Positions 25,601-36,998 of a stretch of DNA of 64,000 bases are shown here, one piece after another. Both the position numbers and the translations under genes were made by a program. Source of the DNA: Oxyruncus cristatus (Eukaryota > Chordata > Aves > Passeriformes > Cotingidae); NCBI GenBank assembly GCA_013399855.1, contig VXAY01006112.1, positions 1,635,469-1,699,468 of the forward strand, in the 5' to 3' direction. Within the stretch, counting starts at the first letter, position 1; every line of letters starts with the position of its first letter. The notes beneath the pieces were generated by a model. It was not told where the DNA came from and ran no database searches. It saw nothing but the letters and a program-made list of their open reading frames with translations.

Positions 25601-27461
25601 CAACACTGTCTGTGTTGTGTTTAAAATGGGCAAATAGCTGAAAAGGTTGGGAAAAAAATGCTGGTTAACAGCTACAGAGTGCTGGCTGAGGCCAGAGCAG
25701 GACAACCAGCTTCAAAGATCTTTATATTCCCTTGAAGAAGGGGATGATCCTCACTAGATGGGTTTCCCAGGGCACATTAATGCATCATGTAACTCCCAAT
25801 GGCACTTCGGACACCAAGGATCACCCTCCTAAAAGGGTAATCAACTGTTTATGAGCTGAAAACCAAATCCTTAAAAATGTGACAAATGCAGGTAGAGAGG
25901 ATGTGATACTGCTTTGAGCAGTCACATGTGAGGGAAGACTGGCAAGTGGCAGAACATGCCAGATTTAGGCTGGTTTTCTCTCTCTGAAGCAACAGAAAGT
26001 GGTTGGAACAGAATCCAGGAGTGGGGCCAAACCAGACTTGGCTTTCAAATGCAGTCTGGAGATAGATTTCAACACTAGGCATTAATTAATATTGCTGAAA
26101 CATTTTGAGGGGAGACTACCCAGAACCCAAATAGGACATAAAGGTCACTGGCAAAGCTATGTCATGGTCTCTGCAAATACACACTTTTTATCTCCTACTC
26201 ATGAGACATGGTTTCCCCTAGTTTCTAACTTCCATAGAATATCTCCCCTCAGAGACATTGAAGGGCTGCTTCTCTGAGAAAACCAGAATAAAACTTCAAA
26301 ATCTGATTCTCAGAGAGTCAGATCTTCACGCATAAACCAATCCCTTGAAGTTTAACTCCAGACCTCCTGTCAGAGATGCCTCAAACCTCTCTGTGGTTTC
26401 CCTAACTTCTAACTGGAGAATGAGAATCCTGACTTTGAAACTGCTCCTAAGATTTCAAAACCTGGAGGGGATACAGAATCATTTGAACATTTTTGTGAAT
26501 ACACCAGAAGGATCATACCTTGTTAGTCTGAGGCACAGGACAGCCAAGTGCCCAGCTTGTTCCTACAAGTGTGGCTTTCCTGCTCTGAATTTGGCAGTCT
26601 GTAGTCCCAAACTCACAGCTCCTCCACATAAGAAACTCTCTCAAGTATGACTGTGTTAAAATTTAATTTTATGAAGAAACAGCATATTTAAATAAAATTA
26701 AATCCCATTTCAGTGTTCTGATCAGCTTTCTGCAGTTCCATGTTCTGGTACTTTCTCTCCTGCTTGCAATCTATATTCCCATCACGTGCTGCTTAAAGTG
26801 CAGAGCAAAACCTTTTCTCAGCCACGGACTTTTGGAAGTTTGTTGAACCTTTCTCCTAAAGCTAATTTGTTTTTTTTCTAATGGAAGACTTAAGTTATAG
26901 TAACATATTGCTGGGAAAACAACCAGAATGCTGGCAACAGAACATCTAAATACCAAATCAAGACAACAGATCAATCATTTTTATTGTGGTTTCTTTGTAC
27001 TTCTGTGAAATTATAGGTCTGTAAAGGTACCAGGCTTAATTTTCTAGTAAGCCACTGCCTTTCGTACCTCTCTCCTAAATGCCAAGACACTGAAGTGAAG
27101 GCTATCTCACATTTCCTTTTGTTACTTTCCTGGGTGTAAAGAAAACAAATCAATCAATTTGTGAAGCATTTTCCCCCCATAGCATGAGGTTTGATTTAGA
27201 CTGAAAGTCAGATGGGGAAATGAAAAGACACAGTGGACAGAGCAGAACAAAAATCACCAGTGCAAAGAGACAGAGTGTAAATATGTGTTGCTATTTGTGT
27301 AGATGTTTATGCAGTTTAACACATAACAACGTCAGATAAGCAGACCTATATGAAAATTTAAATTTCCCAGCATAGAATTCATTCCCACATCCTTAGACTT
27401 CAACGGCACACATATATATTTAGCAGCATCTCCTTGGTCCTGGTTTCTTAGTCTTTTCTGT

Positions 27462-27470
27462 TTATCTTAC
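27462..27470 (-). other. CDH13: 5' splice site of the CDH13 exon
   Basis: On the minus strand the last codon AAG is followed directly by GTAAGATAA. AAG|GTAAGA is close to the full vertebrate U1 consensus (MAG|GTRAGT). Reading on gives Val-Arg-stop, which supports ending the coding sequence at 27471 rather than extending it. Confidence 0.9.
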
Positions 27471-27679
27471 CTTTAGTGCACCGTGCTTTTCATTTGCTCC
27501 AACAATAAAAATTTGCGCCGTATCCTCAGCGTGCTCAGACCGAGCGTGGACAAACAAGGCTCTGCCAACTTCTGAGGCGTTCTTTAGTGCAACCAAAGAC
27601 CCGTTGCCTTCCACCGTAAAGTCTGGGTTAGAAACTTGGAAGGTCAATTTGTTATTCCCCTTGCAGTCATCAAATTTCA
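27471..27679 (-). CDS. CDH13: CDH13 (T-cadherin) internal coding exon, prodomain, probably exon 3
   Basis: T-cadherin is a GPI-anchored cadherin without transmembrane or cytoplasmic parts. It mediates weak homophilic adhesion and binds adiponectin and LDL at the surface of vascular, muscle and neural cells. This exon encodes 69 full codons starting KFDDCKGNNKL and ending EKHGALK. Recognition rests on the blocks DDCKGN, GSLVALKN and LFVHAR-EHAED, which match the T-cadherin prodomain N-terminal to the five EC repeats. The prodomain cysteine is residue 5 here, and N-glycosylation sequons lie at N25 (NGS) and N33 (NAS). The exon begins in phase: its first two bases TG complete a codon begun in the previous exon (a leucine is expected from family comparison), and it ends on a whole codon, AAG. 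It is bounded by AG and by GTAAGA. There are no internal stops, so it looks functional. The gene identity is firm; the exon number is inferred from the human gene structure. Confidence 0.95.
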
Positions 27680-27722
27680 CTGGGGGGGAAAAAAAAAAAA
27701 AAAAGAGAAAAGACATTATAAG
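27680..27722 (-). other. CDH13: 3' splice site of the CDH13 exon with homopolymer pyrimidine tract
   Basis: Read on the minus strand, the exon is preceded by AG at 27681-27680, then seven C and sixteen T in uninterrupted runs (plus strand G7 then A16, 27682-27704), then CT-rich sequence. A yTnAy branch-point candidate, CTTAT, lies at 27722-27718 with its A at 27719, about 40 bases from the exon. The AG and tract are seen directly; branch-point use is inferred. Two long homopolymers back to back are prone to length change. Confidence 0.85.
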
Positions 27723-29229
27723 TATCCACTTTGGGACATAACCTTCAAATGTCTTGATGTTATTGGCTTGTTTACAGATTTTGGGAAGAAATGTCTCTCA
27801 GTCTAAGGAGAAAAACATTCAAAGTTTTATATCTGTGTGATTCTAATTCATATACAAATCTCATGAATGTGCACCTCCAGGAGGATGGAAAGGTTTTGAC
27901 CCTGATAACTGGGGATGTAGGAGGTGAACAAAACACTCTGGATGTGAACCTTTTGTGATCAATCAAATGCACACCCAGTTTCACAATTTGAGCAGTAGCA
28001 GTGGAGACCTTGTTGTCCTCCTCATCATAGCCCAGGATCTCTAAAGGCTCTTCTGCTGGCAAAGTGGTTTCAGGCATTGAGCATATCTTTATGCTTAGCA
28101 CTGAATATTTACAGAATATTCAACCTCAGTCTACTGCAAAAGTGTTATATAACAGAAAAAACAAACTATAACATTTCTTACTAACTACCAGGACTGTCAT
28201 ACAGTACATGAGCTGCACTCTCAGTATGTCTAAGGATTATGAGTACTTTTAATTAAACCGTAGCTGTCAATAATCCCGTCTCACTTTACATGAAGGGTTT
28301 AAAATATTTAGGAAGGCTGGCATAAAGAGAAAAATGTCCCGAAGCACAAAGGTTTGAGACCTTGCTTCAAATTCCTTCTCTGAGTGCAGTAGATTCACTT
28401 TGCACAAATCACAGGATAAAATATATGATTAAGAGATCTTCACCAAAAACTTGCAATTGCTAAGTAAACTTTTCAGGCTTTGACATCTCTGAACGATATA
28501 TTTGCAAGCAAAAGGTTTTTCTGCAGAGAATGTGTTCTGTATTCCCTACCTGCTCCTCAAGTTACTGCTGCTGCAGACTTTTCACTTACCAGTATTCTCT
28601 CACTATTTTGATTTTACATTTCATTTCTGTTGCCTCTTTAAAAACTGCCTTACACTTTCAGAAAAGATTGCAGACAGGGATACAGACTACAGAAAACCAA
28701 TGACAACGGACTTGTACTGAATATAAAGCACTTTGCATAACTGTTTAAAGTCACTGTATAGACTTCTTGTATTGGGTCGTTATTTATAAGGGAAGAAAAA
28801 TAATCCCAGAGTCTCTCACAGGCTGGCCAATGCTGAAGCTCTTTCCGACTGTGTAATCTCCCTAAGTGGTCTTAAAGCACAAGCACAGTCTCATGGTGGG
28901 TGACCACTCAATACTCCCAGGAAGTTGCACAGAAATCCTCTTCATCAAATTTTGTGCCTGTTTCCAGACATACCAACTTGAAGAGAGGGCTGCCAGAGGA
29001 CCTGGAGGAGATCCTTCCTTTCTGGGCATTCACTGAGATTGAATCCCAAAGCAGAACACCACAGGAAAATAGAACCATGGCTAGCGCTGGAATTTGAATA
29101 CAACTTCATTTTTATGACAAATATTGATGAGAAAGGTTAAATAAAAAGGTAAACAATGCAAATATTTCAAACATCCAAACTTCAGGACAAGGCACAGGAT
29201 GAGACGTGGGACATTATTTGCCGAAGCAA

Positions 29230-30000
29230 GAGTGGAGGGTTGGCCTTGGCTGCACCCAGACCACCACCCAGCCCTCTCTCACTCCCCCGTCTCAGCAAAA
29301 CTGGGGAGAAAATGAGATGGAAAAGGCCGTGGGTGAAGATAAAGACAAGGAGGCCACTTATTTGGCTATCACTGGCCAAACAGAACTGACTTGGAGAAAA
29401 TTATTTTAATTGCCAATTAAAATAGATGTGGGTGGTGAGAACAAGACAAAACTAAACCCGCACTGTCATCCTGTCTGGCCCGTTTCCCCAGGCTCAGTGT
29501 CACTCCATCATTCCCAGCTCTACAGCCTCCTCTCCCCGAGCAGTGGGGACACAGGGGGAGCAGGGGGTCACAGTTTGTACCTAAGGGCTCCTCTCTGTGG
29601 CTCCCTCCTCCTCACACTTCCCCTGCTCCAGCCCGAGTCCCCTCTGCGGCCGCAGCTCCCTCAGGACAGACCCACCTGCTCCTGCCTGGGGTCCTCCAGG
29701 GCTGCGTGGAGTCCCTGCTCCACACCCGGAGCCCTTCCTCCTTTTCCTCCTCCTCATCCTCCTCCCCCTGGGGCTCACACCTCACACCTTCCCCCTCACT
29801 CCTTATTCCCAGGTACCATTTTTCCCATTTCTTGGCACAGAGGCAGCTCCGGTGTCTCCGAGGGCTCAGCTCTGCCCGGCGCTGGGGCGGCTGCGGGGCC
29901 GGCTGGGGACAGCCCTGACCTCCCCTCACAGAGATCCCACAGCCCCCACACCCCCACCACATTGACCAGGGCAGGAGGAGCTGAGCAGGGATTTTGAAAG
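29230..30000 (+). mobile_element. LTR-like fragment of an avian endogenous retrovirus (probably a solo, incomplete LTR)
   Basis: The block opens with CAGCCCTCTCTCACTCCCCC, then a GGGGAGAAAATGAGATGGAA motif, GATAAAGACAAGGAGG, CAGAACTGACTTGGAG, a CAATTAAAATAGATG segment and AAGACAAAACTAAACCC, then a very GC-rich half with many CTGCTCCA-type units. I recognise this order from dispersed LTRs common in bird genomes. No TG...CA termini, target-site duplication, gag, pol or env could be seen, so it looks like an eroded solo LTR. GC content rises sharply against the AT-rich flanks. The large open frames here (29410-29997 plus, 29612-30127 minus) come from base composition. Family name and exact ends are uncertain. 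Confidence 0.6.
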
Positions 30001-30930
30001 AACAAAGTTGTGACCCTGTGAATTCACACTGGACCGTCCTCTTCCCGGTGACAGTCCAAACTCCATGATAGTCACCACAGGCTTTGCATAAAAATTCCCC
30101 CAGCACCTGAAGGATCTGCTGCTGCACAAGGTTTAAGCTCGATTACATGCTTTTAACTAAAAACTGCTCCCATTTCCTCTGCTTTACTTGAGGGCAAGAG
30201 AGCTATCCTTGGATTCACAGTGGGACTGCAAACCAGAATTTCATCAGCTCATTTGCCATTTCATTGAATTTTGCTGAAAGCAAAGGGGGATTATAAATAA
30301 AAAAGAAACAAAAAGCTCTTTCCCCTCAGATACTCCAATCCCTCTAGACAAACCTATCTTGGGCTGTCATGTGGCAGACTCCTGCTTGCAAAGTCTTGCA
30401 CCTCAGCGGAATCAGGGAGGAAAAGCCACTGAATTTGGGAGCAGCAGCAGTCTAAAACAATTTCAGAGTGCTCAGGCTGTGCTGGTGCCCACACTGCCCT
30501 CCAAGGCTGGGAACTTCTTTCAGAAAATGTCTCGTGCCCCCAGTAGGATTTTGATGGAAGGCTCTCTGTGATCAAGGCCTCCCTGGTGAAAAACCCCCCG
30601 TTGCAGTTTATGCTGGTGACATGACAGGTATTTTAACAGACTCACTGTTAAATCTCCTAAAGCTATCAACCAACAAAAAAGCAAAATTTTCCTGTCACCA
30701 CAAATGTGGAAAGTTGAAATTCTCTATAGTAATCACTTTGTAGATATCTCTGCATATCTCTGTACACTGCATAGATTGCAGCCCTTATGAATTACAAGTC
30801 TTTTCCCTTATTCTTTTGTTCCCTTGAAAAAAAAAACACCAAACCTCAACTGTATAATAATAATAATTAAAAAAAATAAAAGAAAATGAAGCAGGGTATT
30901 TGGAAAGTAACTTGTATTGGTGGTATCCTT

Positions 30931-31003
30931 GCCCATTGAAGGGTGTTGGAACTATATGATCTTAAAGGTCACTTCCAACCCAAACCATTCTAAGATTCTA
31001 TGA
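30931..31003 (+). mobile_element. CR1 LINE, terminal 3' fragment
   Basis: A 73-base remnant of the extreme CR1 3' end in forward orientation: a GGGTGTTGGAACTATATGAT block, CTTAAAGGTCACTTCCAACC, CAAACCATTC, and the terminal octamers read as TAAGATTCTATGA. It is antisense to CDH13 and heavily 5'-truncated. Confidence 0.9.
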
Positions 31004-31053
31004 ATAAATACGTGCTTCTCATAGTCAAAAATTGCTGCTGATCTAACAATAAT

Positions 31054-31074
31054 CTATTAATAATACATTAATAG
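31054..31074 (+). repeat. 21-base AT-rich palindrome
   Basis: CTATTAAT (31054-31061) and ATTAATAG (31067-31074) are perfect 8-base arms around AATAC. It lies 50 bases beyond the CR1 end at 31003. It could be a homeodomain dimer site or chance in AT-rich DNA. Confidence 0.5.
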
Positions 31075-34000
31075 CTTACAACTGGAAAAATTTGACATTG
31101 CTCTCTCGGAAATTATGTCAGGAGTAAAAACTGGGGAAAAAAAATTACAAAACCTGAACAAAACTATAATAAAGTCATCCCTTAAAACCAAATGTCATGG
31201 TTCAGAGCTGTAGCATCACCCAGCCAAACACTGCAGGTCCCTTTCAAGAAAAGGACTCATTGTTTTGTACTTCAAAAGAAGGGGGACCCTGGCTGGGAGT
31301 TCACTTCTCCCACCTCGCTGCTCAACATTCACAAACCTGGAGGTTCCTGTCCCGCTGCCATCTGCGTGCACTGGAGAGGTTCAAAGACCACATGTAGATT
31401 TGACACATGGAATCAGGAGAAGCACTTGAATCTATACTCTCTTGAAACTAAGAATTTAGCAGGTTTAGACCTTTTATATTTTGCTCATCTGTTGATCTTG
31501 TTTTATGAAATGGTGCAACTTTGTCCAACAAGGGCAGAAGCAAATTTCTTTGAAAGAGGAAAACTGTTCTCTTATCTCACCTCATCCAAAACCATTGATG
31601 CTTTCAATTCCCAATCCTACCACAGAAAAAAGACTATTTGATGAGGTTAATAGCAAAGAGAAGGAAAGAAAATGAAAAGGCTCTGAGAAGTACTGATATG
31701 TAGGAGTGAAATTAGGAGTGGGTGGAAGGAGATGAAGTGATCATAAGGATAGAGAACACTGAAGATTATTTGGCCTAAGGACCAACAGGGATGAAACTGT
31801 AGCCAATTGTTACAAAAGTCAAAGAGAACTGTAGCCTTAGATAAAATCCCTAATCAGAAGTTAGGAACTTTATCAGGATGATGCTGTCTCCTGAACTGGG
31901 CTGACTAGGGAATGTTGGATGAGACTGCATTGCATTCTCAGCCATTCCTACAGTGCCTTTCACTGGGAATGTTTGCTTCCTTAAACTCATGTGGCTTCTG
32001 GGGAAGAGCCAATGCTAATAACCAAAATTTACAGTACCTGAGCTGCCCATAGCAGGCAACACAGTCAAAGGAGTTGGCCCTGGAACTGACCGCACTAGCC
32101 TGCCCTGCCAGGCACTCGGGAGAGATCTGAGGAGTTTCAGCTTCATCAGCTTACTCAGATTTCCATCTGCAGCACTACATCTATCCCTTAAACAAACCTG
32201 TACATCACTGATGCCCTAAAAAAGCATAGCCTGTTAAATATAGGGCAAATTGGCTTTCTAGTTCTTTTTCTCTGGTGAAAAAATCTTGCTTCTCGCATAA
32301 AGCCTGTGTACAAATCTCTATGCACACTACAAAGTGTCATTAATTAATTACTCCTTATTTCCTCCTAGTACCAACCAGTGTAACACAGAAGTGTGTGGAT
32401 ATCAGTTGTGGGAAGCTTCAGGTGGATATTGAAGAAAGATTTCCAGCTAACCATTAAAAGAAGGTGCTGAGGATACGCTGTATACTTGCCATTACAGGGC
32501 TTGAACATGAGTTTAATCAAATAGCAGCTTAATCCAAAGTCATTCGACACCCCTTTCAGCACCTGATGCTGCTTTAAACCAAAAGAATGAACTAGGTGAC
32601 ACCTTAAAGTCTTTTTCACACATAAAAGTTCTAGATCTAATTAGTATCCCTCTCTTTTCAGGTCTACATTAGGCCTATAGTTGTGGGGTTCATTCAATAA
32701 AAGAAAAACTAAAAAAATGAAGTGCACTGTATCTTACTACACAGCTTATTCATCTAGCTGAGTCCTGCACACTGACCTCTCTCCCAAGACTGAAGGAAAT
32801 TTGGGCATGGGACTGAGAACTTCTGAATACAAGATGAACAAGCACACAGGAAAATAGGAAACGCCTCACTGTTCTTCCACTGAAAAACAATCTAAACGAC
32901 CGAAACTGCCAGGTTTCAAGAAGGTATGGAATATCTGTTTTCAGAAATGAAACATCCCGTTACAAAGAGTTCTTCTAATAAGATCTTTTCAGATCTATAT
33001 TTAAACGATCGCCAGACACCAAAAACAGAATAGTTACCAAAATCTCTGTCAGCTGGATGGAGAGCACACAGTCTAGGGACTCTGCCAAGGTTCATGGAGA
33101 GCTCCTGCACGCTCGCTTTGTGTTTGAGCTTAAGGAGTTTAACGGGAGTGTAAACTCTTCAGAGCAAAGGCCACCGGTTTGCTCTGTGTCTGTGCAGTGC
33201 TCGCAACAAAATGATTCATATTTGATACTCAAGGAGCTACAAAAGTTCAAAAAATGAATAATAGTAACAGTTCAGCTCGAGTCCCAAACTAAAACGTTAG
33301 TAATGCTACACCAGACGTGATTGTCTCGTTGACAAGAATTCAATGGGCAATTAGAACAATGATCCAATATCTATTTATGTGGAGGCGGAGTTCTCCATTT
33401 ATTGACACATATATGACTCTTTGGATGTTCCTAGTCGTGCTCCAGCTGCCAAATGAACATCTTTATTGTGCCTAATATGCCACATGGTATGAGACAGGCT
33501 CCAAAACTCCGTGCAAGCTGAATGAAAATACTGCCAAGCAGCTCCCAAAGAAAAACAACACGAGTGTCACTCATCGGCCTCTGTTCATTTCTCAGCCTCC
33601 TATGTTAGACTCACTCCTTTCTGTAAAAAAACCCATTCAAATGTGAATTGTACAGACTATTTCTGCTCGCCAATCAATACTCATTATTAGTAATACATGC
33701 ATACATCCCAAGGCTTTAATACTGACTTTGAGCTTATTATCATCAAAAAACCTGCTGGAAAAGGGTTTCTTGTGCAAGATCCCAAGTCCTTGACTGTAAT
33801 GATGGGAAACTGAAGCTGGAAATATTAACCTTTATAGAGCTCAGCAAGAAAACTCAGGATTCTGGTATTCACCATTTCAGTGCATCCCATTCTCACTGCT
33901 GTGATACACCACCTATGTGAGATTTCTACACAACTGTGATATTTATGATAATGAACCACAGATGTTTAAAGAATACCACTTTAAAACATTCAAAGGTTAG

Positions 34001-36946
34001 CAGTTACATTTCTTGTCAACTCTAAAATGAAAACAAGCTGAAATAGCTTTGTATCCAAAAGCATGTATTAGCCTGGTATATTCCTCTTCCAAAGTAATTT
34101 TTTTTTCCCCGAGTCTAATTCTCAAAAGTTTAATTTGTTTTGAACAGCAATACAGAATCTGTAATGTTCGCTCTGATGAAACATCTACAAAAGTGTTCTG
34201 AATAAATAAAGATACATATTTATCTATAAGCACACCAAAACTTATTCAGTATGTCTCTATGTACCAGGAACATACTGGCTCCTCAGTAAGGAAATTTCAC
34301 ACTGAAAATACAGACTTAATTACTCTATCAATGAAGATTAGGAACCTTTCTGTTAATATAACCTAGCCTTGCTCAAATCAGTGGGAATTACAGCATCAAA
34401 CAAATATTATCCCCTGTTTATGTTCTTATCCTTTTTAACAAATAACTCGAGATCTTATTGGAACCACAAGTCAGAAGCTGTATCTGTGAGAGGTCTAGAG
34501 ATGCAAGAAAAGTACATTACAGCTGCACAAAGGCAACTCAGCTTCCCAGCCCAGCAGGGATTTGTCAGCTCTGCTCAAAAGTCCTCCCTGCTCAACAACA
34601 TTAGCAAAATAGAGGAGTTAGACAGAAACTGGTGAAGCTGAGCTTCATTAACTACAAAGAGAGAAAAGTGATGGTGGAAGCAAATGGAAATGATTCTGAG
34701 TGCTGTTGTTGTATATAAAAATTCATAAAGTGCCATGACCTCGGGAAGCTCTTATTAGCAATAAACACTGATGCCGACTGCAAGCAGCAGGAGAGGAGTG
34801 GGGAGATGCAACAAGGCCCCACGGGGTGTTCGTTGCCTGGCGCTGGCACAGGGACTCGCAGCAGCTCCACACTGCAGAACTGCCAAGTGCTGCGAGCCCT
34901 CAAGAGCTGAATTATCCTGTGGAGAGGATGAAATCTACCTGGAACCAACACATCTGGACAACCTAAATCCATCTAGGAACAAGAGAGCTGCTGTGACAGC
35001 AGCTAACGGCACAGGAGCTGAGCAACAAAAGAAATCCTGCATTTCAAGCCAAGAGCACGGTCCACCAGGAGAAACAGCTTCTTTCCCTGCCTTTGTGATG
35101 CCTTCAAAATCACCTCTGGAACACAAGTTTTGGCAGAGAGCCCACAGCCACTGTGTTTCTGCTGGTTTCCTGCAAGAATACCTGAACAGCAGAAGGAAAA
35201 GGAATAGAAAGAGAAAAAAGTGTTGCCCTGTGATACTTTTGGGGGCAGACTAATGTGAGACAAGACTCTGTCAACAGTTAAGTCAGACAGGTTGCTCCTA
35301 AAGATATGAGGTTGTCATTATTTCATGTCTAAAAGTGCTCTATAAATAATGGATTTGTGGCTTAGGAAAGGTACAAGCTTGACTAAAATATTTCTTTACA
35401 CAAAAATGTTATTGAACATTTAATAAAATGAGTGAAATGAATTTTATGAAAACCCTTTTTGAAGGCTTTTAAACAGTTTAATGCGAAATTCTAGCTCTGC
35501 AGTAGAATTGCTACAGGAATCCAATGAGCAACGGTGGGTTATTATCTCCCACTGAACTTTTATGATTTTCTTGTGTTTATATAATTTCTTTATGTGTCCC
35601 TGAAGTAAATTACAATGATGCCTTATTTAGCATCCAGATAGTCAAAAACTGAGGAAACGTGAGCAACAGCACAATGTTCGCCAGAACATAAAAAGAATTA
35701 AGACAAAAACACATTTATATTCAACTTCTTTGGAAGAACAAGTGCTAAACAACAGACTTCATCCTTGCACACACTTATAAAGCCTACAAAAATAAACTGA
35801 TTACCTCAACTAGCAAACATCCCCGTGTGATTTATGTGTGGTGATCAGATCTGTGCAGAGCCCTGCTACAATGCAGCAATTAGGCCAGCAGTTCATCCAG
35901 TGGGCACTGGGGTGTGGATATCTGCCCTTTGGAGAACAGCCTTTCCACAGGAGAAATGGTACCCAGTAATAGTCCCAGTCTCCTCTGTGCTGTCAGAGTT
36001 CATCACAAGTACATACCACAGACTGGAGATAAGCTTCCTGTAGATGAAGAAAGACAAGGGTTTTCACCCAGAAACTACTGCAGTGAAAAGGTGTGACGTT
36101 TTTACCATAAGAATCCCATTGGTCTCTCTCCTGCACCTCCTCTCTACCACCAACAGCCCTTGCAGAGCTGCAAATTGCTAATAACCTGAAATTGTGTAGC
36201 ACAGATCACCGGAGTAATAATTGATGCCTGACTGAAGGCTCCCTCTGCCTCTGTGCTGTGGTTGTGTGATTCCAGAACCAGTGACTCCCTCCCCTCTGAA
36301 GACCCACACCACCAGTGCTCTGCTCTGCCTCTCTCCTCACCTTCTGTACTCAACACTGTACTTTGGCATCTTTTAAGATCTCACCAAGCTCTGCCTCTCC
36401 TCTCCTGGCACATCACAGCACCACTTGTCTGCATATCAGTATCACAGCAGGTACCCTGAGCTAGAGCTGGACAACCCTGCCTTAAAACCAGGGGCAGCAC
36501 AACTTGTATCAGCCCAGCTCTGAGGCAAAATGTCTTTGCCCTGAAGCTTTGGGGTTCCTGTTTGGGATTCCAGTGAGTATTTGCACAGAGTACGATGTGA
36601 GCAAGGTGGTCCATCAGCACCAAACTCGAGGATTCCTGCCTTTTTCCTTACATGTCACTGCTTCTTCTTGCCTTTCCCTACCATGCTCCCTCCTTCCTTT
36701 CTTCTAGAAAGGAAGATCCCTCAGTGGTCTCTCACGATTTTCAGCAGATTTATTCTACCAACAGGGCTCCATCAGCTGTCTCTCTTTGCTTGAAATTACA
36801 GGAAAATACAAACACTTTAATCAAAAGTGAAGGTGTTCCCTCCTCCTCCCCAGCAGACTTCACCAGCTCACATTACATGATACCTTCACACATCATTTTG
36901 CTGCCCATTGTCTTATTTAGGGCAAAAATCTAATCAAGTGGAAGGA

Positions 36947-36998
36947 GTTGTAATGAGCTGTTCTCAGCTGGAAGTTTTCTTGACTTATTCATTACAAC
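36947..36998 (+). repeat. 10-base perfect inverted repeat with 32-base loop
   Basis: GTTGTAATGA (36947-36956) pairs with TCATTACAAC (36989-36998). The loop contains a second small inverted repeat, AGCTG/CAGCT around TTCT, overlapping the left edge. Arms contain TAATGA/TCATTA homeodomain-like cores. The predicted hairpin is too short in the arms to resemble a microRNA precursor. Confidence 0.55.

Larger units (their letters stand above)
1..27470 (-). other. CDH13: CDH13 downstream intron (5' portion, probably intron 3)
   Basis: This 27.5 kb follows the exon in the sense of transcription and continues past the window edge. I looked for the next CDH13 exon, expected to begin with the DIF/EIF motif and to include the RQKR prodomain cleavage site, and did not find it. 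The sequence is AT-rich with many stops in all frames. Apart from the repeats and motif clusters listed separately, most stretches (1-735, 1231-3060, 6200-12170, 12780-15570, 17300-21320, 22900-27460) show no recognisable gene, RNA or element. Confidence 0.8.

Noticed and set aside
27462..27470. Extending the CDH13 coding exon by Val-Arg to the in-frame stop
   Set aside because: GTAAGA directly after AAG is a strong donor site, and the T-cadherin prodomain continues well beyond this point in the family.
29410..30127. 195-codon plus-strand and 171-codon minus-strand frames
   Set aside because: Proline/serine-rich or glutamate/arginine-rich translations of a GC-rich LTR-like block; open in several frames at once.
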